Shown here: positions 7,423-17,645 of the stretch, one piece after another
How positions within the stretch are numbered: position 1 is the first letter of the stretch
How the letters are laid out: each line of letters begins with the position of its first letter
DNA from: an uncultured Actinomycetes bacterium
GTDB lineage: Bacteria > Actinomycetota > Actinomycetes > S36-B12
Assembly: GCA_913057155.1 (NCBI GenBank)
Contig: CAJXNV010000003.1
Span: forward strand, 1 to 49,167
Direction of reading: 5' to 3'
Length of the DNA stretch: 49,167 nt
The notes under the pieces: model-generated
Databases searched by the model: none
Seen by the model: the letters and a program-made list of their open reading frames with translations, nothing else
What the model was told of the DNA's origin: nothing
Made by a program: the position numbers and the translations under genes

Positions 7423-9509
7423 CCGACGCCACGACCACCTTCCCCGACGAAGTCGTCACCGAGGCGCGGCTGCGCCTGGTCGAGATCCCCTCGGGGACCT
7501 TCGGGTTGATCACGGTGGACAACGGTCGAGATCACACCCGGCCGTCCACCTTCGGCCCCCGTGGCCTGGAGTCCTTGGGCAAGGCGATCGACGAGGCGAT
7601 CGCTACTCCGGGCATCGTCGGGATCGGGGTCACCGGTAAGCCGTTCATCTTCGCGGTCGGCGCCGACCTCTCCGCGATCGGTGTCGTAAGCGATCCGAGC
7701 ATCATCGATTCCTTCGCCCGACTCGGTCACGATGTGTTCCGCAAGCTCGGTGAATGCGCGGTGCCCACCTTCGCGTTCGTCAACGGTGCCGCGATGGGCG
7801 GTGGTCTGGAACTGGCGTTGCATTGTCGCTACCGCACCTTGGATTCCACCGCCGCCGGCCTGTCGCTGCCCGAGGTGTTCCTCGGCCTGGTGCCCGGGTG
7901 GGGCGGGGCCTGGTTGCTGCCGAATCTGATCGGTCCGCAACGCGCCCTCGACGTCATCATCAACAACTCGATGAACCAGAACAAGCAACTGCGACCAGCG
8001 CAGGCCCTCGACCTGGGCATCGTCGATGTGCTGTTCGAAGCGCAGGATTTCCTCGAACGATCGCTCGCCTGGGCCGACGACGTCATCGCCGGTCGCGTGC
8101 AGGTGCCCCGCGCCGAGGTCGATCGCGCTAGTTGGGATCAGATCGTCGACGGTTATCGCGCGGGAGTCGAAGCCCGGATCCACGGCGCCACCCCGGCGCC
8201 CTACCGGGCCTTGGACCTGGTCCAAGCGGCCAAGACCCGCACCCGGGACGAGGGCTTCGCAGCCGAGGACGCCGCCTTGAGCGAACTCGTGATGGGCGAT
8301 GACCTCCGAGCATCGCTGTACGCCTTCGATCTCGTGCAAAAGCGCGCGAAGCGACCGGTGGGCGTGCCGGATAAGGAGCTCGCCCGACCGGTCACCAAGG
8401 TGGGGATCGTCGGCGCGGGCCTCATGGCAAGCCAGTTGGCCATGCTGTTCATCCGCAGGCTGCAGGTTCCGGTCGTCATGAGCGACCTCGACCAAGAACG
8501 GGTGGACGCGGGTATCGCCCGGGTACACGCGGATATCGACGCGCTCGCCGCGAAGGGCCGTATCAACGCCGATAAGGCGGGGCGATTCAAAGGACTCATC
8601 CGCGGCTGCGTGGGTACGGCGGACTTCGCCGACGCGGATTTCGTCCTCGAGGCGGTGTTCGAGGATCTCGATGTCAAGAAGAAGGTGTTCGGCCAACTCG
8701 AGGAGGTGGTACGGCCCGATTGCGTCCTCGCGACCAATACGTCGTCGTTGTCGGTCAGTGCCATGGCCGCCGACCTCGCCCACCCCGAAAGGGTCGTCGG
8801 CTTCCATTTCTTCAACCCCGTAGCCGTCATGCCGCTACTGGAGATCGCGCGAGCGGATAAGACCGATGATCCCTCGCTGGCGACCGCCTTCGCGGTGGCC
8901 AAGGAGTTGAAGAAGTCCGCGGTTCTCGTCGCAGATGCACCTGCATTCGTGGTCAACCGACTGCTGATCCGGTACCTGGCGGAGATCACCAAAGCGGTCG
9001 ACGAGGGCGCGGACTTCGAGGTGGCCGACCGTGCCATGGACCCACTCGGACTTCCGATGAGCCCGTTCGCGCTACTGCAACTGGTCGGGATGGGCGTGGC
9101 CGCGCACGTCTCGGAGTCCATGCATCGCGCGTTCCCGGATCGCTACTACCTCTCCCCCAACCTGCAGCGCATGCTGGAGGCCGGAATCGACGGCGTGTGG
9201 GTGTGGAACGAAGACGGTTCGCGCAACCTCGACCCCCGACTGGCCGATGTCTACGAGCGCGGCAGCACGGCACTCGATGAGCACGAGATCCGTTCGCGGG
9301 CCCTATCGGCGCTGGCGGACGAAGCGCGGCGCATGCTCGACGAGGGTGTCGTGGCGCAGGCCCAGGACATCGACCTGTGCATGATCCTGGGCGCGGGCTG
9401 GCCCTTCTGGCTGGGCGGCTTGACGCCTTACTTGGATCGGACCGGGGTGTCCGAGGAGGTTACGAATCGACGTTTCCTGGAACCGGGGGTTGCTTCACTG
9501 CCTGCGTGA
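7419..9509 (+). CDS. fadB: 3-hydroxyacyl-CoA dehydrogenase/enoyl-CoA hydratase
   Basis: A bifunctional beta-oxidation enzyme of 696 residues. The N-terminal crotonase domain (about 1-290) has [13 protein letters not shown] and [14 protein letters not shown], placing the catalytic Glu pair at E131 and E152. The NAD-binding domain starts around 327 with [14 protein letters not shown], and [16 protein letters not shown] contains the catalytic His (H463). The C-terminal 3HCDH domain follows from about 505. It is coupled to fadA by an ATGA overlap. Its last 50 bp are antisense to the end of dxs, so the two convergent mRNAs must overlap. Together with FadA it should form a long-chain fatty-acid oxidation complex. 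Confidence 0.95.
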   Translation: MTDATTTFPDEVVTEARLRLVEIPSGTFGLITVDNGRDHTRPSTFGPRGLESLGKAIDEAIATPGIVGIGVTGKPFIFAVGADLSAIGVVSDPSIIDSFARLGHDVFRKLGECAVPTFAFVNGAAMGGGLELALHCRYRTLDSTAAGLSLPEVFLGLVPGWGGAWLLPNLIGPQRALDVIINNSMNQNKQLRPAQALDLGIVDVLFEAQDFLERSLAWADDVIAGRVQVPRAEVDRASWDQIVDGYRAGVEARIHGATPAPYRALDLVQAAKTRTRDEGFAAEDAALSELVMGDDLRASLYAFDLVQKRAKRPVGVPDKELARPVTKVGIVGAGLMASQLAMLFIRRLQVPVVMSDLDQERVDAGIARVHADIDALAAKGRINADKAGRFKGLIRGCVGTADFADADFVLEAVFEDLDVKKKVFGQLEEVVRPDCVLATNTSSLSVSAMAADLAHPERVVGFHFFNPVAVMPLLEIARADKTDDPSLATAFAVAKELKKSAVLVADAPAFVVNRLLIRYLAEITKAVDEGADFEVADRAMDPLGLPMSPFALLQLVGMGVAAHVSESMHRAFPDRYYLSPNLQRMLEAGIDGVWVWNEDGSRNLDPRLADVYERGSTALDEHEIRSRALSALADEARRMLDEGVVAQAQDIDLCMILGAGWPFWLGGLTPYLDRTGVSEEVTNRRFLEPGVASLPA

Positions 9510-11421
9510 TCGGTGATGAGTCGCGCGCGGTGCGTTGCGCTGCAACCCACTCGACGATGTCGCGGGAGATGTGCTGCCCGGTGAGCCCGGCCTGTTGCAG
9601 GACGTCGGCGCGCTTGGCGTGATCGAGGAAACGGCGCGGGATGCCGAACGTGCGCACCGGGGTGTCCAGGCCCGCGTCCTGCAAGGCCAGTTGCACCGCT
9701 GAGCCGATGCCACCGGCACGTACTCCGTCCTCCACCACGACCACATGGCTCGCGTCGGCGGCCAACTCGATGACGGCCGCCGGGACCGGCAACACCCACC
9801 GTGGATCCAGCACGGTGGTGGCGATGCCTTGATCCCCCAGCCGCTCGGCGACCTCGAGGGCCATGCCGGCGAAGGATCCCACCGCGACGATCAGGACGTC
9901 GGGGGTCGGTCCGGCGTCCTTCAAGATGTCGACGCCACCGACCGACCGTTGCGCGGGGATGTCGACACCGAGGGCACCCTTGGGAAACCGCACGACGGTG
10001 GGCGCATCGTCCACGCAGACCGCCTCCTGCAATTCCTCGCGCAACGTCGTCTCATCCCGCGGGGCGGCCAGGCGAAGGCCGGGGACGACCCCGAGCATGG
10101 CCATGTCCCACATGCCGTTGTGGCTCGCACCGTCGTCTCCGGTCACACCGGCGCGATCGAGCACGAAGGTGACTCCGGCGCGGTGCAGTGCGCAGTCCAT
10201 CAGTACCTGATCGAAAGCCCGGTTCAAGAAGGTGGCGTAGACCGCGACCACCGGATGCATTCCGCCGTAGGCGAGTCCGGCCGCACTGGTCGCCGCGTGC
10301 TGCTCGGCGATACCGACATCGAAGGTGCGATCGGGGTAGCTGGCGGCGAAGCGTTCCAAGCCGGTGGGACCGAGCATGGCGGCGGTGATGGCGACGACGT
10401 CCTTGCGATCGTGGCCGATGCGAACCATCTCATCGGCGAACACCGAGGTCCAGGTGGGCCCGGACTTCGTCAAGGGCTTGCCCGTATCCGGGTCGATGAC
10501 CCCGACGCCGTGGAAACGGTCCGCTTCATCGGCTTCCGCAGGTGCATAGCCCTGCCCCTTGCGGGTGATGGTGTGCACGATGACCGGGTGATCGAAGTCG
10601 CGCGCCAACCGCAGTGCGAATTCCAGCTCCTGCTCATCGTGTCCATCCACCGGACCGATGTACTTCAGGCCCAGGTCCTCGAACATCCCCTGCGGCGCAA
10701 CGACATCCTTCAGGCCCTTCTTTACGCCATGCAGGGCGTCGTAGATCGGGGGACCAACGACGGGCGTGCGCTTCAAGACGCTCTTACCCCACGCCATGAA
10801 CCGCTCGTAGCCGCGGGTGGTGCGCAAGGTCGCGAGGTGATGGGCGACGCCACCGATGGTCGGTGAATAGGAACGCTCGTTGTCGTTGACGACGATCACT
10901 ACCGGTCGATCGCTTGCTGCGATGTTGTTCAGTGCCTCCCACGCCATACCGCCGGTGAGCGCGCCGTCGCCGATGACCGCGACGACATGCTGGCTGCCGA
11001 GCAGGCCGCGCTGCTCCCACGCCTTGGCTATTCCATCGGCGTAGGACAAGGCCGTGGAGGCGTGGGAGTTCTCCACGATGTCGTGGACGCTCTCGGCCCT
11101 GCTGGGGTATCCGGACAAGCCATCGCGTTGGCGGAGGGAATCGAAGTCCTCGACGCGGCCGGTCAGCATCTTGTGCACGTACGCCTGGTGCCCGGTGTCC
11201 CAGATGATCGCATCGCTTGGCGAGTCGAACACCCGGTGCAAGGCGATGGTGAGTTCGACGACCCCGAGGTTCGGGCCGAGGTGGCCACCGGTCGCCGAGA
11301 CCTTCTCCACGAGGAAGGCGCGGACCTCGGCGGCGAGTTCGTCGATGCGATCCGCCGGTAGCGCTTGCAGGTCACGCGGGGTGCTGATCGTGCCCAGCAC
11401 GGGGTAGTCGGAGGCGCTCAT
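9460..11421 (-). CDS. dxs: 1-Deoxy-D-xylulose-5-phosphate synthase
   Basis: First step of the MEP isoprenoid pathway: condenses pyruvate and glyceraldehyde 3-phosphate with thiamine diphosphate. The ThDP/Mg motif [16 protein letters not shown] is at 151-166, the N-terminal active-site His lies in GGHLGPNLG (about 47), and the transketolase-type Pyr domain shows VGIAEQHA and [15 protein letters not shown]. Length 653 is typical. The ATG has no Shine-Dalgarno but TAGACT 9 nt upstream, so it has its own near-leaderless promoter although aconitase lies just upstream on the same strand. Confidence 0.95.
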   Translation of the reverse strand: MSASDYPVLGTISTPRDLQALPADRIDELAAEVRAFLVEKVSATGGHLGPNLGVVELTIALHRVFDSPSDAIIWDTGHQAYVHKMLTGRVEDFDSLRQRDGLSGYPSRAESVHDIVENSHASTALSYADGIAKAWEQRGLLGSQHVVAVIGDGALTGGMAWEALNNIAASDRPVVIVVNDNERSYSPTIGGVAHHLATLRTTRGYERFMAWGKSVLKRTPVVGPPIYDALHGVKKGLKDVVAPQGMFEDLGLKYIGPVDGHDEQELEFALRLARDFDHPVIVHTITRKGQGYAPAEADEADRFHGVGVIDPDTGKPLTKSGPTWTSVFADEMVRIGHDRKDVVAITAAMLGPTGLERFAASYPDRTFDVGIAEQHAATSAAGLAYGGMHPVVAVYATFLNRAFDQVLMDCALHRAGVTFVLDRAGVTGDDGASHNGMWDMAMLGVVPGLRLAAPRDETTLREELQEAVCVDDAPTVVRFPKGALGVDIPAQRSVGGVDILKDAGPTPDVLIVAVGSFAGMALEVAERLGDQGIATTVLDPRWVLPVPAAVIELAADASHVVVVEDGVRAGGIGSAVQLALQDAGLDTPVRTFGIPRRFLDHAKRADVLQQAGLTGQHISRDIVEWVAAQRTARDSSPITQAVKQPPVPGNVDS

Positions 11422-11430
11422 GGGGTGCCT

Positions 11431-11436
11431 AGTCTA
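11431..11436 (-). promoter_or_regulatory. Candidate -10 box for dxs
   Basis: TAGACT on the minus strand, 9 nt before the dxs ATG, in the 43-bp gap after aconitase. Confidence 0.45.
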
Positions 11437-11464
11437 GGGCGGGTGCGCGTTCTGGGCGCGCCAA

Positions 11465-14146
11465 CTACAGCAGCGAACGCAGCACGTAGGGCAGGATGCC
11501 GCCGTTGCGGTAGTAGTCCGCCTCTCCCGGCGTGTCGATCCGTACGGTCGCGGTGAATTCCACGATCCGGCCTCCCGGGCCGGCGGCCTCCACGGACACC
11601 TGGCGCGGCACGGCGCCCTCGTTCAGCGCCTCGATCCCCCGGATCGTGAACACCTCATCCCCCTCCAGCCCCAGGCTCGAAGCGCTGGCTCCGTCCGGGA
11701 ATTGCAGCGGAAGGACGCCCATACCGATCAAGTTGGAGCGGTGGATGCGCTCGTAGGACTCGGCGATGACGGCCCGCACTCCCAAAAGAGCGGTGCCCTT
11801 GGCAGCCCAGTCGCGACTCGAACCCGAGCCGTACTCCTTTCCGGCGATCACCACCAAGGGGATCCGGTGTTCGGCGTAGGACTCGGCGGCATCGAAGATC
11901 GAGACGACCCGATCCGCCCCGGAGTCGGGGTCCTTGGTGAAATCGACGGTGTACCCACCCTCGACGCCCTCGAGCATCAGGTTGCGCAACCTGATGTTGG
12001 CGAAGGTGCCGCGGATCATCACCTCGTGGTTGCCGCGGCGCGAACCGTATGAGTTGAAGTCCTTGCGGTCCACACCGTGCTCGGTCAGGTAGCGCCCCGC
12101 GGGGCTGTCGGCCTTGATGGATCCGGCCGGCGAGATGTGGTCGGTGGTGACGGAGTCGCCGAGCAGGGCGAGCACCCGGGCCCCGACGATGTCGCTGACC
12201 GGTTGCGGGTCTTGCTGCATTCCCTCGAAGTACGGAGGCTTGCGCACGTAGGTGCTGTGCGGATCCCACTCGAATACGTCGCCCTCGGGGGTGGCGAGCG
12301 CCTGCCAGCGCTCGTCCCCGGCGAATACGTCGGCGTAACGGCTGGTGAACATGTCGGTATCGATGGATGCGTCGATGACCTCCTGCACCTCATGCGCGCT
12401 CGGCCAGATGTCGGCCAGGAATACGGCCTCGCCGTTCGCGTCGGTTCCCAGCGGCTCCTCCAGCAAGTCGATGTCCATCGTCCCGGCGATGGCGTAGGCG
12501 ACTACGAGCGGCGGGGAGGCCAGGTAGTTCATCTTGACATCGGGGTTGATCCGACCTTCGAAGTTGCGGTTGCCGGACAGGACGGATGTGACGGCCAGGT
12601 CGTGTTCGTTCACAGCCGCGCTGACCTCGGGGATCAGCGGCCCGGAATTACCGATGCATGTCGTGCAGCCGTAGCCGACGATGTCGAAGCCCAACTTCTC
12701 CAAGTAGGGAAGCAGCCCGGATCTTTCGTAGTAATCGGTGACGACCCGCGATCCCGGAGCCAGGGTGGTCTTCACCCACGGCTTACGGGTCAGCCCGCGA
12801 TCCACGGCCTTCTTGGCGAGCAGTCCGGCACCGATCATGACCGATGGGTTCGAGGTGTTGGTGCACGAGGTGATGGCGGCGATCGTCACTGCCCCGTGTC
12901 CGATGCTCACCGGCTCACCGGCGATCTCGAAATCGGCCTGGGCACTGGGCGTAGCCGTGTAGTCGTTCAGCGCGGATTCGAAGGAAGCCCGCGCTTGCGA
13001 GACCAGGACCCGATCCTGCGGTCGCTTGGGGCCGGCCAGGCTCGGTTCGATCGTGGACAGGTCGAGCTCGAGCACCTCCGAGTAGCGCGGTTCACGTTCC
13101 GGGTCGTGCCACAAGCCCTGCTCTTTGGCATAGGTCTCGACGAGTGCGATCTGCTCGTCGCTGCGGCCGGTGAGGCGGAGGTAATCGCAGGTGGCCTCGT
13201 CGATCGGGAAGATGGCCACGGTGCTGCCGTACTCCGGGCTCATGTTCCCGATGGTGGCGCGGTTGGCCAACGGCACCGCGGAGACGCCGTCCCCGTAGAA
13301 CTCGACGAACTTGCCGACCACGCCGTGCCCTCGCAGCATCTCGGTGATCGTGAGCACCAAGTCGGTGGCCGTCGCAGCCTGTGGCAATTCGCCGGTCAAC
13401 TTGAAGCCGACCACCCGGGGGATCAGCATGGACACCGGCTGCCCGAGCATCGCGGCTTCCGCCTCGATGCCACCGACACCCCAGCCGAGGACGCCGAGGC
13501 CGTTGACCATGGTGGTGTGCGAGTCGGTACCGACCACGGTGTCCGGATACGCCTGGCCGCCGCGGGCCATGACCACGCGCGCGAGTGCCTCGATGTTCAC
13601 CTGGTGCACGATCCCGGTCCCCGGGGGCACCACCTTGAACTCGTCGAAGGCTCCTTGCCCCCAGCGCAGGAACTGGTACCGCTCGCGGTTTCGCTGGTAC
13701 TCGAGTTCGACGTTGCGCTCCTCGGCATCGGCCAAGCCGAAGAAGTCCGCGATGACCGAATGGTCGATGACCAACTCCGCGGGGGCCAGCGGCTCGATCT
13801 TCGCCGGATCGCCGCCGAGATCACGCACGGCTTCCCGCATGGTCGCTAGATCGACCACGACGGGTACACCGGTGAAGTCCTGCATGACCACGCGAGCGGG
13901 GGTGAACTGGATCTCGGTGGCGGGCTCGGCCTGCGCATCCCAGGCACCGAGGGCGGTTATGGCCTCCGCCGTGACGTTGGCACCGTCCTCGGTCCGCAGC
14001 AGGTTCTCCAGTAGCACCTTGTGGGTGAAGGGCAGGTCCTGCGCTCCCGGCACGGCGCCGATCCGGAATATCTCGTAGGTCCGCTCCCCCGCCGAACTGG
14101 TGACGGTCAGCTCTCCGCGCGCTCCGAAGCTGTCGTTACTACCCAC
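11465..14146 (-). CDS. acnA: Aconitate hydratase
   Basis: Interconverts citrate and isocitrate in the TCA cycle with a [4Fe-4S] cluster. Cluster ligands are in [13 protein letters not shown] and [12 protein letters not shown]. Aconitase signatures [20 protein letters not shown] and [25 protein letters not shown] are intact. The swivel domain (last about 200 residues) contains [17 protein letters not shown]. Length 893 fits the AcnA/IRP type. The GTG start has GGGAGGT about 5 nt upstream. A 22-bp palindrome sits 16-37 bp upstream, so expression is probably regulated by a dimeric protein. Confidence 0.96.
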   Translation of the reverse strand: MGSNDSFGARGELTVTSSAGERTYEIFRIGAVPGAQDLPFTHKVLLENLLRTEDGANVTAEAITALGAWDAQAEPATEIQFTPARVVMQDFTGVPVVVDLATMREAVRDLGGDPAKIEPLAPAELVIDHSVIADFFGLADAEERNVELEYQRNRERYQFLRWGQGAFDEFKVVPPGTGIVHQVNIEALARVVMARGGQAYPDTVVGTDSHTTMVNGLGVLGWGVGGIEAEAAMLGQPVSMLIPRVVGFKLTGELPQAATATDLVLTITEMLRGHGVVGKFVEFYGDGVSAVPLANRATIGNMSPEYGSTVAIFPIDEATCDYLRLTGRSDEQIALVETYAKEQGLWHDPEREPRYSEVLELDLSTIEPSLAGPKRPQDRVLVSQARASFESALNDYTATPSAQADFEIAGEPVSIGHGAVTIAAITSCTNTSNPSVMIGAGLLAKKAVDRGLTRKPWVKTTLAPGSRVVTDYYERSGLLPYLEKLGFDIVGYGCTTCIGNSGPLIPEVSAAVNEHDLAVTSVLSGNRNFEGRINPDVKMNYLASPPLVVAYAIAGTMDIDLLEEPLGTDANGEAVFLADIWPSAHEVQEVIDASIDTDMFTSRYADVFAGDERWQALATPEGDVFEWDPHSTYVRKPPYFEGMQQDPQPVSDIVGARVLALLGDSVTTDHISPAGSIKADSPAGRYLTEHGVDRKDFNSYGSRRGNHEVMIRGTFANIRLRNLMLEGVEGGYTVDFTKDPDSGADRVVSIFDAAESYAEHRIPLVVIAGKEYGSGSSRDWAAKGTALLGVRAVIAESYERIHRSNLIGMGVLPLQFPDGASASSLGLEGDEVFTIRGIEALNEGAVPRQVSVEAAGPGGRIVEFTATVRIDTPGEADYYRNGGILPYVLRSLL

Positions 14147-14161
14147 GGGGACCTCCCACTC

Positions 14162-14183
14162 GATATCTTGACGTCAAGATATC
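14162..14183. promoter_or_regulatory. Perfect 22-bp palindrome upstream of aconitase
   Basis: GATATCTTGACGTCAAGATATC is self-complementary with no mismatch or spacer. It spans the stop codon of the upstream RNA methyltransferase gene and ends 16 bp before the acnA GTG. Size and position fit an operator for a dimeric regulator of acnA. As RNA it could also fold into a hairpin between the genes, but it lacks a U tract. Which protein binds is unknown. Confidence 0.6.
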
Positions 14184-15517
14184 CGATCTTGCCGCTCGAA
14201 GGCGGCGACGGTCTCGAAGTGGTGGCTTTGCGCGAAGGCATCCCATGCGCGCAACCGGGTCAGCCGATACCCGTGGCGCTCGAGTCGGGCGGCATCGCGG
14301 CCCAGCGCCACCGGATCGCAGGCCACGTACACGATCACGGGCGCCTGCGTAGCCACGATGGCGTCGACGACTTCGGCGCCCGCGCCGCTGCGCGGGGGGT
14401 CGAGCACCACGCCGGACAGCCCATCGGGATAGTCATCGGCGCGCCCATCGGCATCCCGATCGGCGCCCCGCACCGATGCCCGTGCGAGCCATTCGCGCAC
14501 ATCGGCTTCGTGCAAACGCACCCACGGCATCGCGTGCAGCGCCCGCTTCGCCGCGCTCACCGCCGACGCCACCCCTTCCACCGCCTGCACCGAGCCGCGT
14601 GAATCGGTGCCGTCCGCAGCATCGGTATAACCCACCCGGGCACCCAGCGCGGCCGCCAGCGGGCCGACCCCGGCGTACAAGTCCCACCAGTGCTGCCCGG
14701 GCCGCACTCCCCCGAACTCCACGACCGCATCCATCAAGGCCGGCACCAAGCGCGGTTCGGCCTGCCAGAAGCCCTCCAAGGGAACCTGGAAGTCGATCGC
14801 GTGTCCTTCGACGTCGAGTCGGTGCCGTACGCGTGCGCCCTCGAGCGAATCGCCCACTTGCGCGCGCGCACCGTCATCGCCCTTGGCCACCACGATCACG
14901 TCTTCTTCACCTGCATCCCTTGCGCACCGCAGGGCTTCGGTGAGGACATCGCTATCGGCGATAGTGCAGTGATCGGCTGCCACCCGTCGCGAGCTGCGAT
15001 GCGCCCGCAGCGCAGGGACCATCTGCCCGTCCCCGCCACGCACCACACCGAAACGCATCCGAGAACGCCATCGGGTCTGTGGGCCCAGGGGCAGTACGCC
15101 CTCGGCGGTCAGTTCATCGACACGATCCTCAGGTAGCCGACCGTGTCGGGAAAGCGCCTCTCGCAGGACCGCGGTCTTCATGCGCAACTGCAGTGGATAC
15201 GACGCGTGCTGGAAGTCGCAGCCGCCGCATCCGAAGGCATGGAACGCCGGACACGGCGCCACCCGGCGCTCGGGATGCGGTGCTAGCACCTCGATCGTCT
15301 CGGCGAATGCATGGCTGGTCTTCACATCGGTGACCTCGGCGACGACCCGCTCGTCGGGCAAGGCCCCGCGCACGAACACCACGAAGCCGTCCTGGCGCGC
15401 GACCACGTAGCCACCGTGCGCAACATTGACGGTGTCCAATTCCAGACGGTCGCCCACGGCGGGCTTCGGACTCCCAGGCTTCGGACTCCCGGGCTGGGGG
15501 CTCACCTTGCTCGGCAC
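14174..15517 (-). CDS. TRAM-domain 23S rRNA/tRNA uracil-5-methyltransferase family protein
   Basis: A 447-residue SAM-dependent RNA m5U methyltransferase of the TrmA/RlmC/RlmD family. After a Pro/Ser-rich N-terminus comes a TRAM domain (about 20-80). Then come four Cys suited to a [4Fe-4S] cluster (C89, C97, C100 and C184), the SAM site DLYAGVGPLAAAL (279-291), DPPRSG (373-378), the nucleophile C400 in YVACDP and the base E435 in HHFETVA. The Fe-S Cys set favours an rRNA-type (RlmC/D) enzyme, but the exact target cannot be told. The GTG start is preceded by TAGGGT at 6 nt. Confidence 0.88.
   Translation of the reverse strand: MPSKVSPQPGSPKPGSPKPAVGDRLELDTVNVAHGGYVVARQDGFVVFVRGALPDERVVAEVTDVKTSHAFAETIEVLAPHPERRVAPCPAFHAFGCGGCDFQHASYPLQLRMKTAVLREALSRHGRLPEDRVDELTAEGVLPLGPQTRWRSRMRFGVVRGGDGQMVPALRAHRSSRRVAADHCTIADSDVLTEALRCARDAGEEDVIVVAKGDDGARAQVGDSLEGARVRHRLDVEGHAIDFQVPLEGFWQAEPRLVPALMDAVVEFGGVRPGQHWWDLYAGVGPLAAALGARVGYTDAADGTDSRGSVQAVEGVASAVSAAKRALHAMPWVRLHEADVREWLARASVRGADRDADGRADDYPDGLSGVVLDPPRSGAGAEVVDAIVATQAPVIVYVACDPVALGRDAARLERHGYRLTRLRAWDAFAQSHHFETVAAFERQDRIS
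15462..15495. repeat. Tandem 15-bp repeat in the methyltransferase N-terminus
   Basis: GGCTTCGGACTCCCA and GGCTTCGGACTCCCG are adjacent copies with a partial third (GGCT). On the coding strand they give the in-frame peptide repeat GSPKPGSPKP before the TRAM domain, so copy-number change would only lengthen or shorten a linker. Confidence 0.7.
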
Positions 15518-15523
15518 CCCCGA

Positions 15524-15529
15524 ACCCTA
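15524..15529 (-). promoter_or_regulatory. Candidate -10 box for the RNA methyltransferase gene
   Basis: TAGGGT on the minus strand ends 6 nt before the GTG start at 15517. A similar box on the other strand serves the divergent trkA gene 15 bp away. Confidence 0.5.
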
Positions 15530-15543
15530 GGTGCCCGCGCGTG

Positions 15544-15549
15544 TAGCGT
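15544..15549 (+). promoter_or_regulatory. Candidate -10 box for the trkA pair
   Basis: TAGCGT ends 6 nt before the GTG start of the first TrkA gene; no Shine-Dalgarno is visible. Confidence 0.5.
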
Positions 15550-15555
15550 TGAGCC

Positions 15556-16218
15556 GTGCACGTTGTCATCCTCGGCTGTGGACGTGTCGGGTCGCTGTTG
15601 GCCGACGATCTCGATGCCCTCGGCCATTCGGTGGCGGTGGTCGACCAGGATGCCAAGTCCTTTCGCAAGCTCCGCCCCGATTTCAGCGGTATCACCGTCA
15701 AGGGCGTGGGCTTCGATCGCCAGACATTGGAGAACGCCGGCATCGAGCGGGCCCACGCTTTCACCGCGGTGAGCAGTGGTGACAACACCAACATCCTCGC
15801 CGCGCGCGTAGCTCGCGAGACCTACGGTGTCGAGAACGTGGTCGCGCGCATCTACGACCCGCGACGAGCCGAGGTCTATCAACGCCTCGGCATTCCCACC
15901 GTCGCGACCGTTTCATGGACCACGACCCAGATCATGCGGGCGCTACTGCCGCTGGGCGCCGATACCGAGTACACCGATCCGACCGGAACCATGGCGCTCG
16001 CCGAAGTGCATGTGGGTCCGCTCTGGCTCGGTAAGCGCAGCCGCGACCTCGCCGAGGCGACCGGCGCCCGTATCGCGTTCGTGACCCGTTACGGAGCCGC
16101 CTTCTTGCCGGACGAACGCACCGTGGTGCAAGACGGTGATCTGGTCCACTTGCTGTTCCCACCGGACCGACGCGATGAGATCGAGTTGATCTGCGAGAAG
16201 GGACCGGTTCGCTCATGA
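15556..16218 (+). CDS. TrkA/RCK-family potassium transport regulator, first copy
   Basis: A 220-residue cytosolic RCK protein that binds a dinucleotide and gates a K+ transporter. The Rossmann motif VVILGCGRVGSLLADDL is at residues 3-19 with an acidic residue at the end of the second strand (VVDQD). The TrkA-C domain covers about 135-215. It is the first of two coupled TrkA genes, similar to the mycobacterial CeoB/CeoC pair. No Trk/Ktr membrane subunit lies in the window. Confidence 0.88.
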   Translation: MHVVILGCGRVGSLLADDLDALGHSVAVVDQDAKSFRKLRPDFSGITVKGVGFDRQTLENAGIERAHAFTAVSSGDNTNILAARVARETYGVENVVARIYDPRRAEVYQRLGIPTVATVSWTTTQIMRALLPLGADTEYTDPTGTMALAEVHVGPLWLGKRSRDLAEATGARIAFVTRYGAAFLPDERTVVQDGDLVHLLFPPDRRDEIELICEKGPVRS

Positions 16219-16892
16219 TGCGGGTTGCCATCGCCGGGGCCGGCAAAGTCGGACGGGCCATCGCTCGCGAACTCGTCGGCAACGGCCACGAAGTCTTGAT
16301 CATCGACAAGGACGCCGAGTTGGCTCGACCCGGAGTCGTGACCGGCGCCCAAGTGCTGTTGGCCGATGCTTGCGAGGTCACCAGCCTCGATGAGGCACGC
16401 CTGGCCGAATGCCAGGTCGTCGTAGCCGCCACCGGTGACGACAAGGTCAACTTAGTCGTCTCGCTACTGGCCAAGACCGAGTTCGGCGTGCCCCGCGTCG
16501 TAGCTCGGGTGAACCATCCGAAGAACGAGTGGATGTTCGACGAATCCTGGGGGGTAGACGTGGCGGTCTCCACGCCGCGGATGCTGTCCGCGCTCGTGGA
16601 GGAGGCCGTGAGCGTCGGCGATCTCGTCCGACTGTTCACCTTCCGGCAGGGTGCTGCCGAACTCGTCGAGATGACCCTCGCCGCCGATTCCCCCGTGGTC
16701 GGCCGCGCGATCGCGGACATCCCGTGGCCGCAGGACACCGCTCCCGTCGCCGTGGTGCGCGGTGCGAACGTGTCGCTTCCGGCGAACGCGGAGACACTCG
16801 AGGCCGGCGATGAGTTGCTCTTCGTCGTCGCACCGGCGCAAGAGCCCGCGCTGCAAGCCTTGATGTGCAGCGAGCCGGTGGAGCAGGGCTAG
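16215..16892 (+). CDS. TrkA/RCK-family potassium transport regulator, second copy
   Basis: A 225-residue RCK protein with the nucleotide site VAIAGAGKVGRAIARELV near the N-terminus, VLIIDKD at the end of strand two, and a TrkA-C domain from about 140. It overlaps the first copy as ATGATG, so the start may be 16215 or 16218. It probably forms a hetero-oligomeric ring with its neighbour. Its stop overlaps the stop of the converging DUF3159 gene by 4 bp. Confidence 0.88.
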   Translation: MMRVAIAGAGKVGRAIARELVGNGHEVLIIDKDAELARPGVVTGAQVLLADACEVTSLDEARLAECQVVVAATGDDKVNLVVSLLAKTEFGVPRVVARVNHPKNEWMFDESWGVDVAVSTPRMLSALVEEAVSVGDLVRLFTFRQGAAELVEMTLAADSPVVGRAIADIPWPQDTAPVAVVRGANVSLPANAETLEAGDELLFVVAPAQEPALQALMCSEPVEQG

Positions 16893-17641
16893 TAGTCGGA
16901 GTCGGTGTCGGAACCGCCGGCTTCGTGGGCTGCGCGTCGTTCCCGGTAGACCGGTGCGAGCACCCGATAGGTGAAGTAGGCACCGGCGAGGAACAGCGGC
17001 CAACCCATGATGACCCGCGCGACCCCGAGTGCTTCGATCGCGCCGGCCAGGTACAGCGGAGCCTGCACGCTGAGTCGAAGGAAGAACACGCCCACCCAGA
17101 TCCACGACGCGGCCGCGTAGGTGCGGCGTAGACGCTGATCCTTGCGCCAAGCGGTTCCGTCTCCGGTCAGGTAGCCCATGGCGATGCCGAGGGCGGGCCA
17201 GCCGACGAGGATCGAGACGATGAAGGCGGTCCCGTACGCCACGTTCGTCAACAGGCCCGGTAGGAAGAAGTCCTCGGCGTTTCCGGTCCATGCGGAGAAA
17301 GCGGCGGCGATCGCCAACCCGAAGAAACCGGTGAATATCTGCTGCAGCGATTGGCGCCGGAAGAGTCGCCACACCACCAAGACGGCGCCCGTAGCCAGTG
17401 CCGCAACCAGCGCCGGCGTCAAGACGCGTCCACCCAACGCGAAGACGGTGATGAACACCACGGTCGGCGCGCCGGTGTCGATCATGCCCTTCCATCCACC
17501 GATGGCGCGCTCGAGGATCAGCCCTTCCGCGCGGATGTCCGCGACCGATTGACCGTCCGGCGGCGGATCGGCAGCCGGATCATCGACAGGACTCGGTTCG
17601 TCGTGTACGCCCGGCTCATCGCCGGAAGTGGTGTCCGCCAT
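16889..17641 (-). CDS. DUF3159 family membrane protein
   Basis: A 250-residue integral membrane protein of unknown function. An acidic, Pro-rich cytoplasmic N-terminus (1-35) precedes GGWKGMIDTGAPTVVF, the family's hallmark, and about six hydrophobic helices up to residue 230. The tail is acidic (GGSDTDSDY). I use the ATG at 17641; the track begins at TTG one codon earlier. It is the last gene of a minus-strand run DUF3710-OB fold-DUF3159, a widespread actinobacterial order. The constant proximity to TrkA genes suggests an ion-transport link, but that is inference. Confidence 0.85.
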   Translation of the reverse strand: MADTTSGDEPGVHDEPSPVDDPAADPPPDGQSVADIRAEGLILERAIGGWKGMIDTGAPTVVFITVFALGGRVLTPALVAALATGAVLVVWRLFRRQSLQQIFTGFFGLAIAAAFSAWTGNAEDFFLPGLLTNVAYGTAFIVSILVGWPALGIAMGYLTGDGTAWRKDQRLRRTYAAASWIWVGVFFLRLSVQAPLYLAGAIEALGVARVIMGWPLFLAGAYFTYRVLAPVYRERRAAHEAGGSDTDSDY

Positions 17642-17645
17642 CAAG

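Noticed and set aside
7335-8807. 490-aa minus-strand ORF opposite fadB
   Set aside because: Shadow of FadB; no domain and no start signal.
12077-13849. 590-aa plus-strand ORF opposite acnA
   Set aside because: It is an antisense shadow of aconitase, with His/Gly/Asp-rich composition typical of the reverse frame of high-GC genes and no domain.
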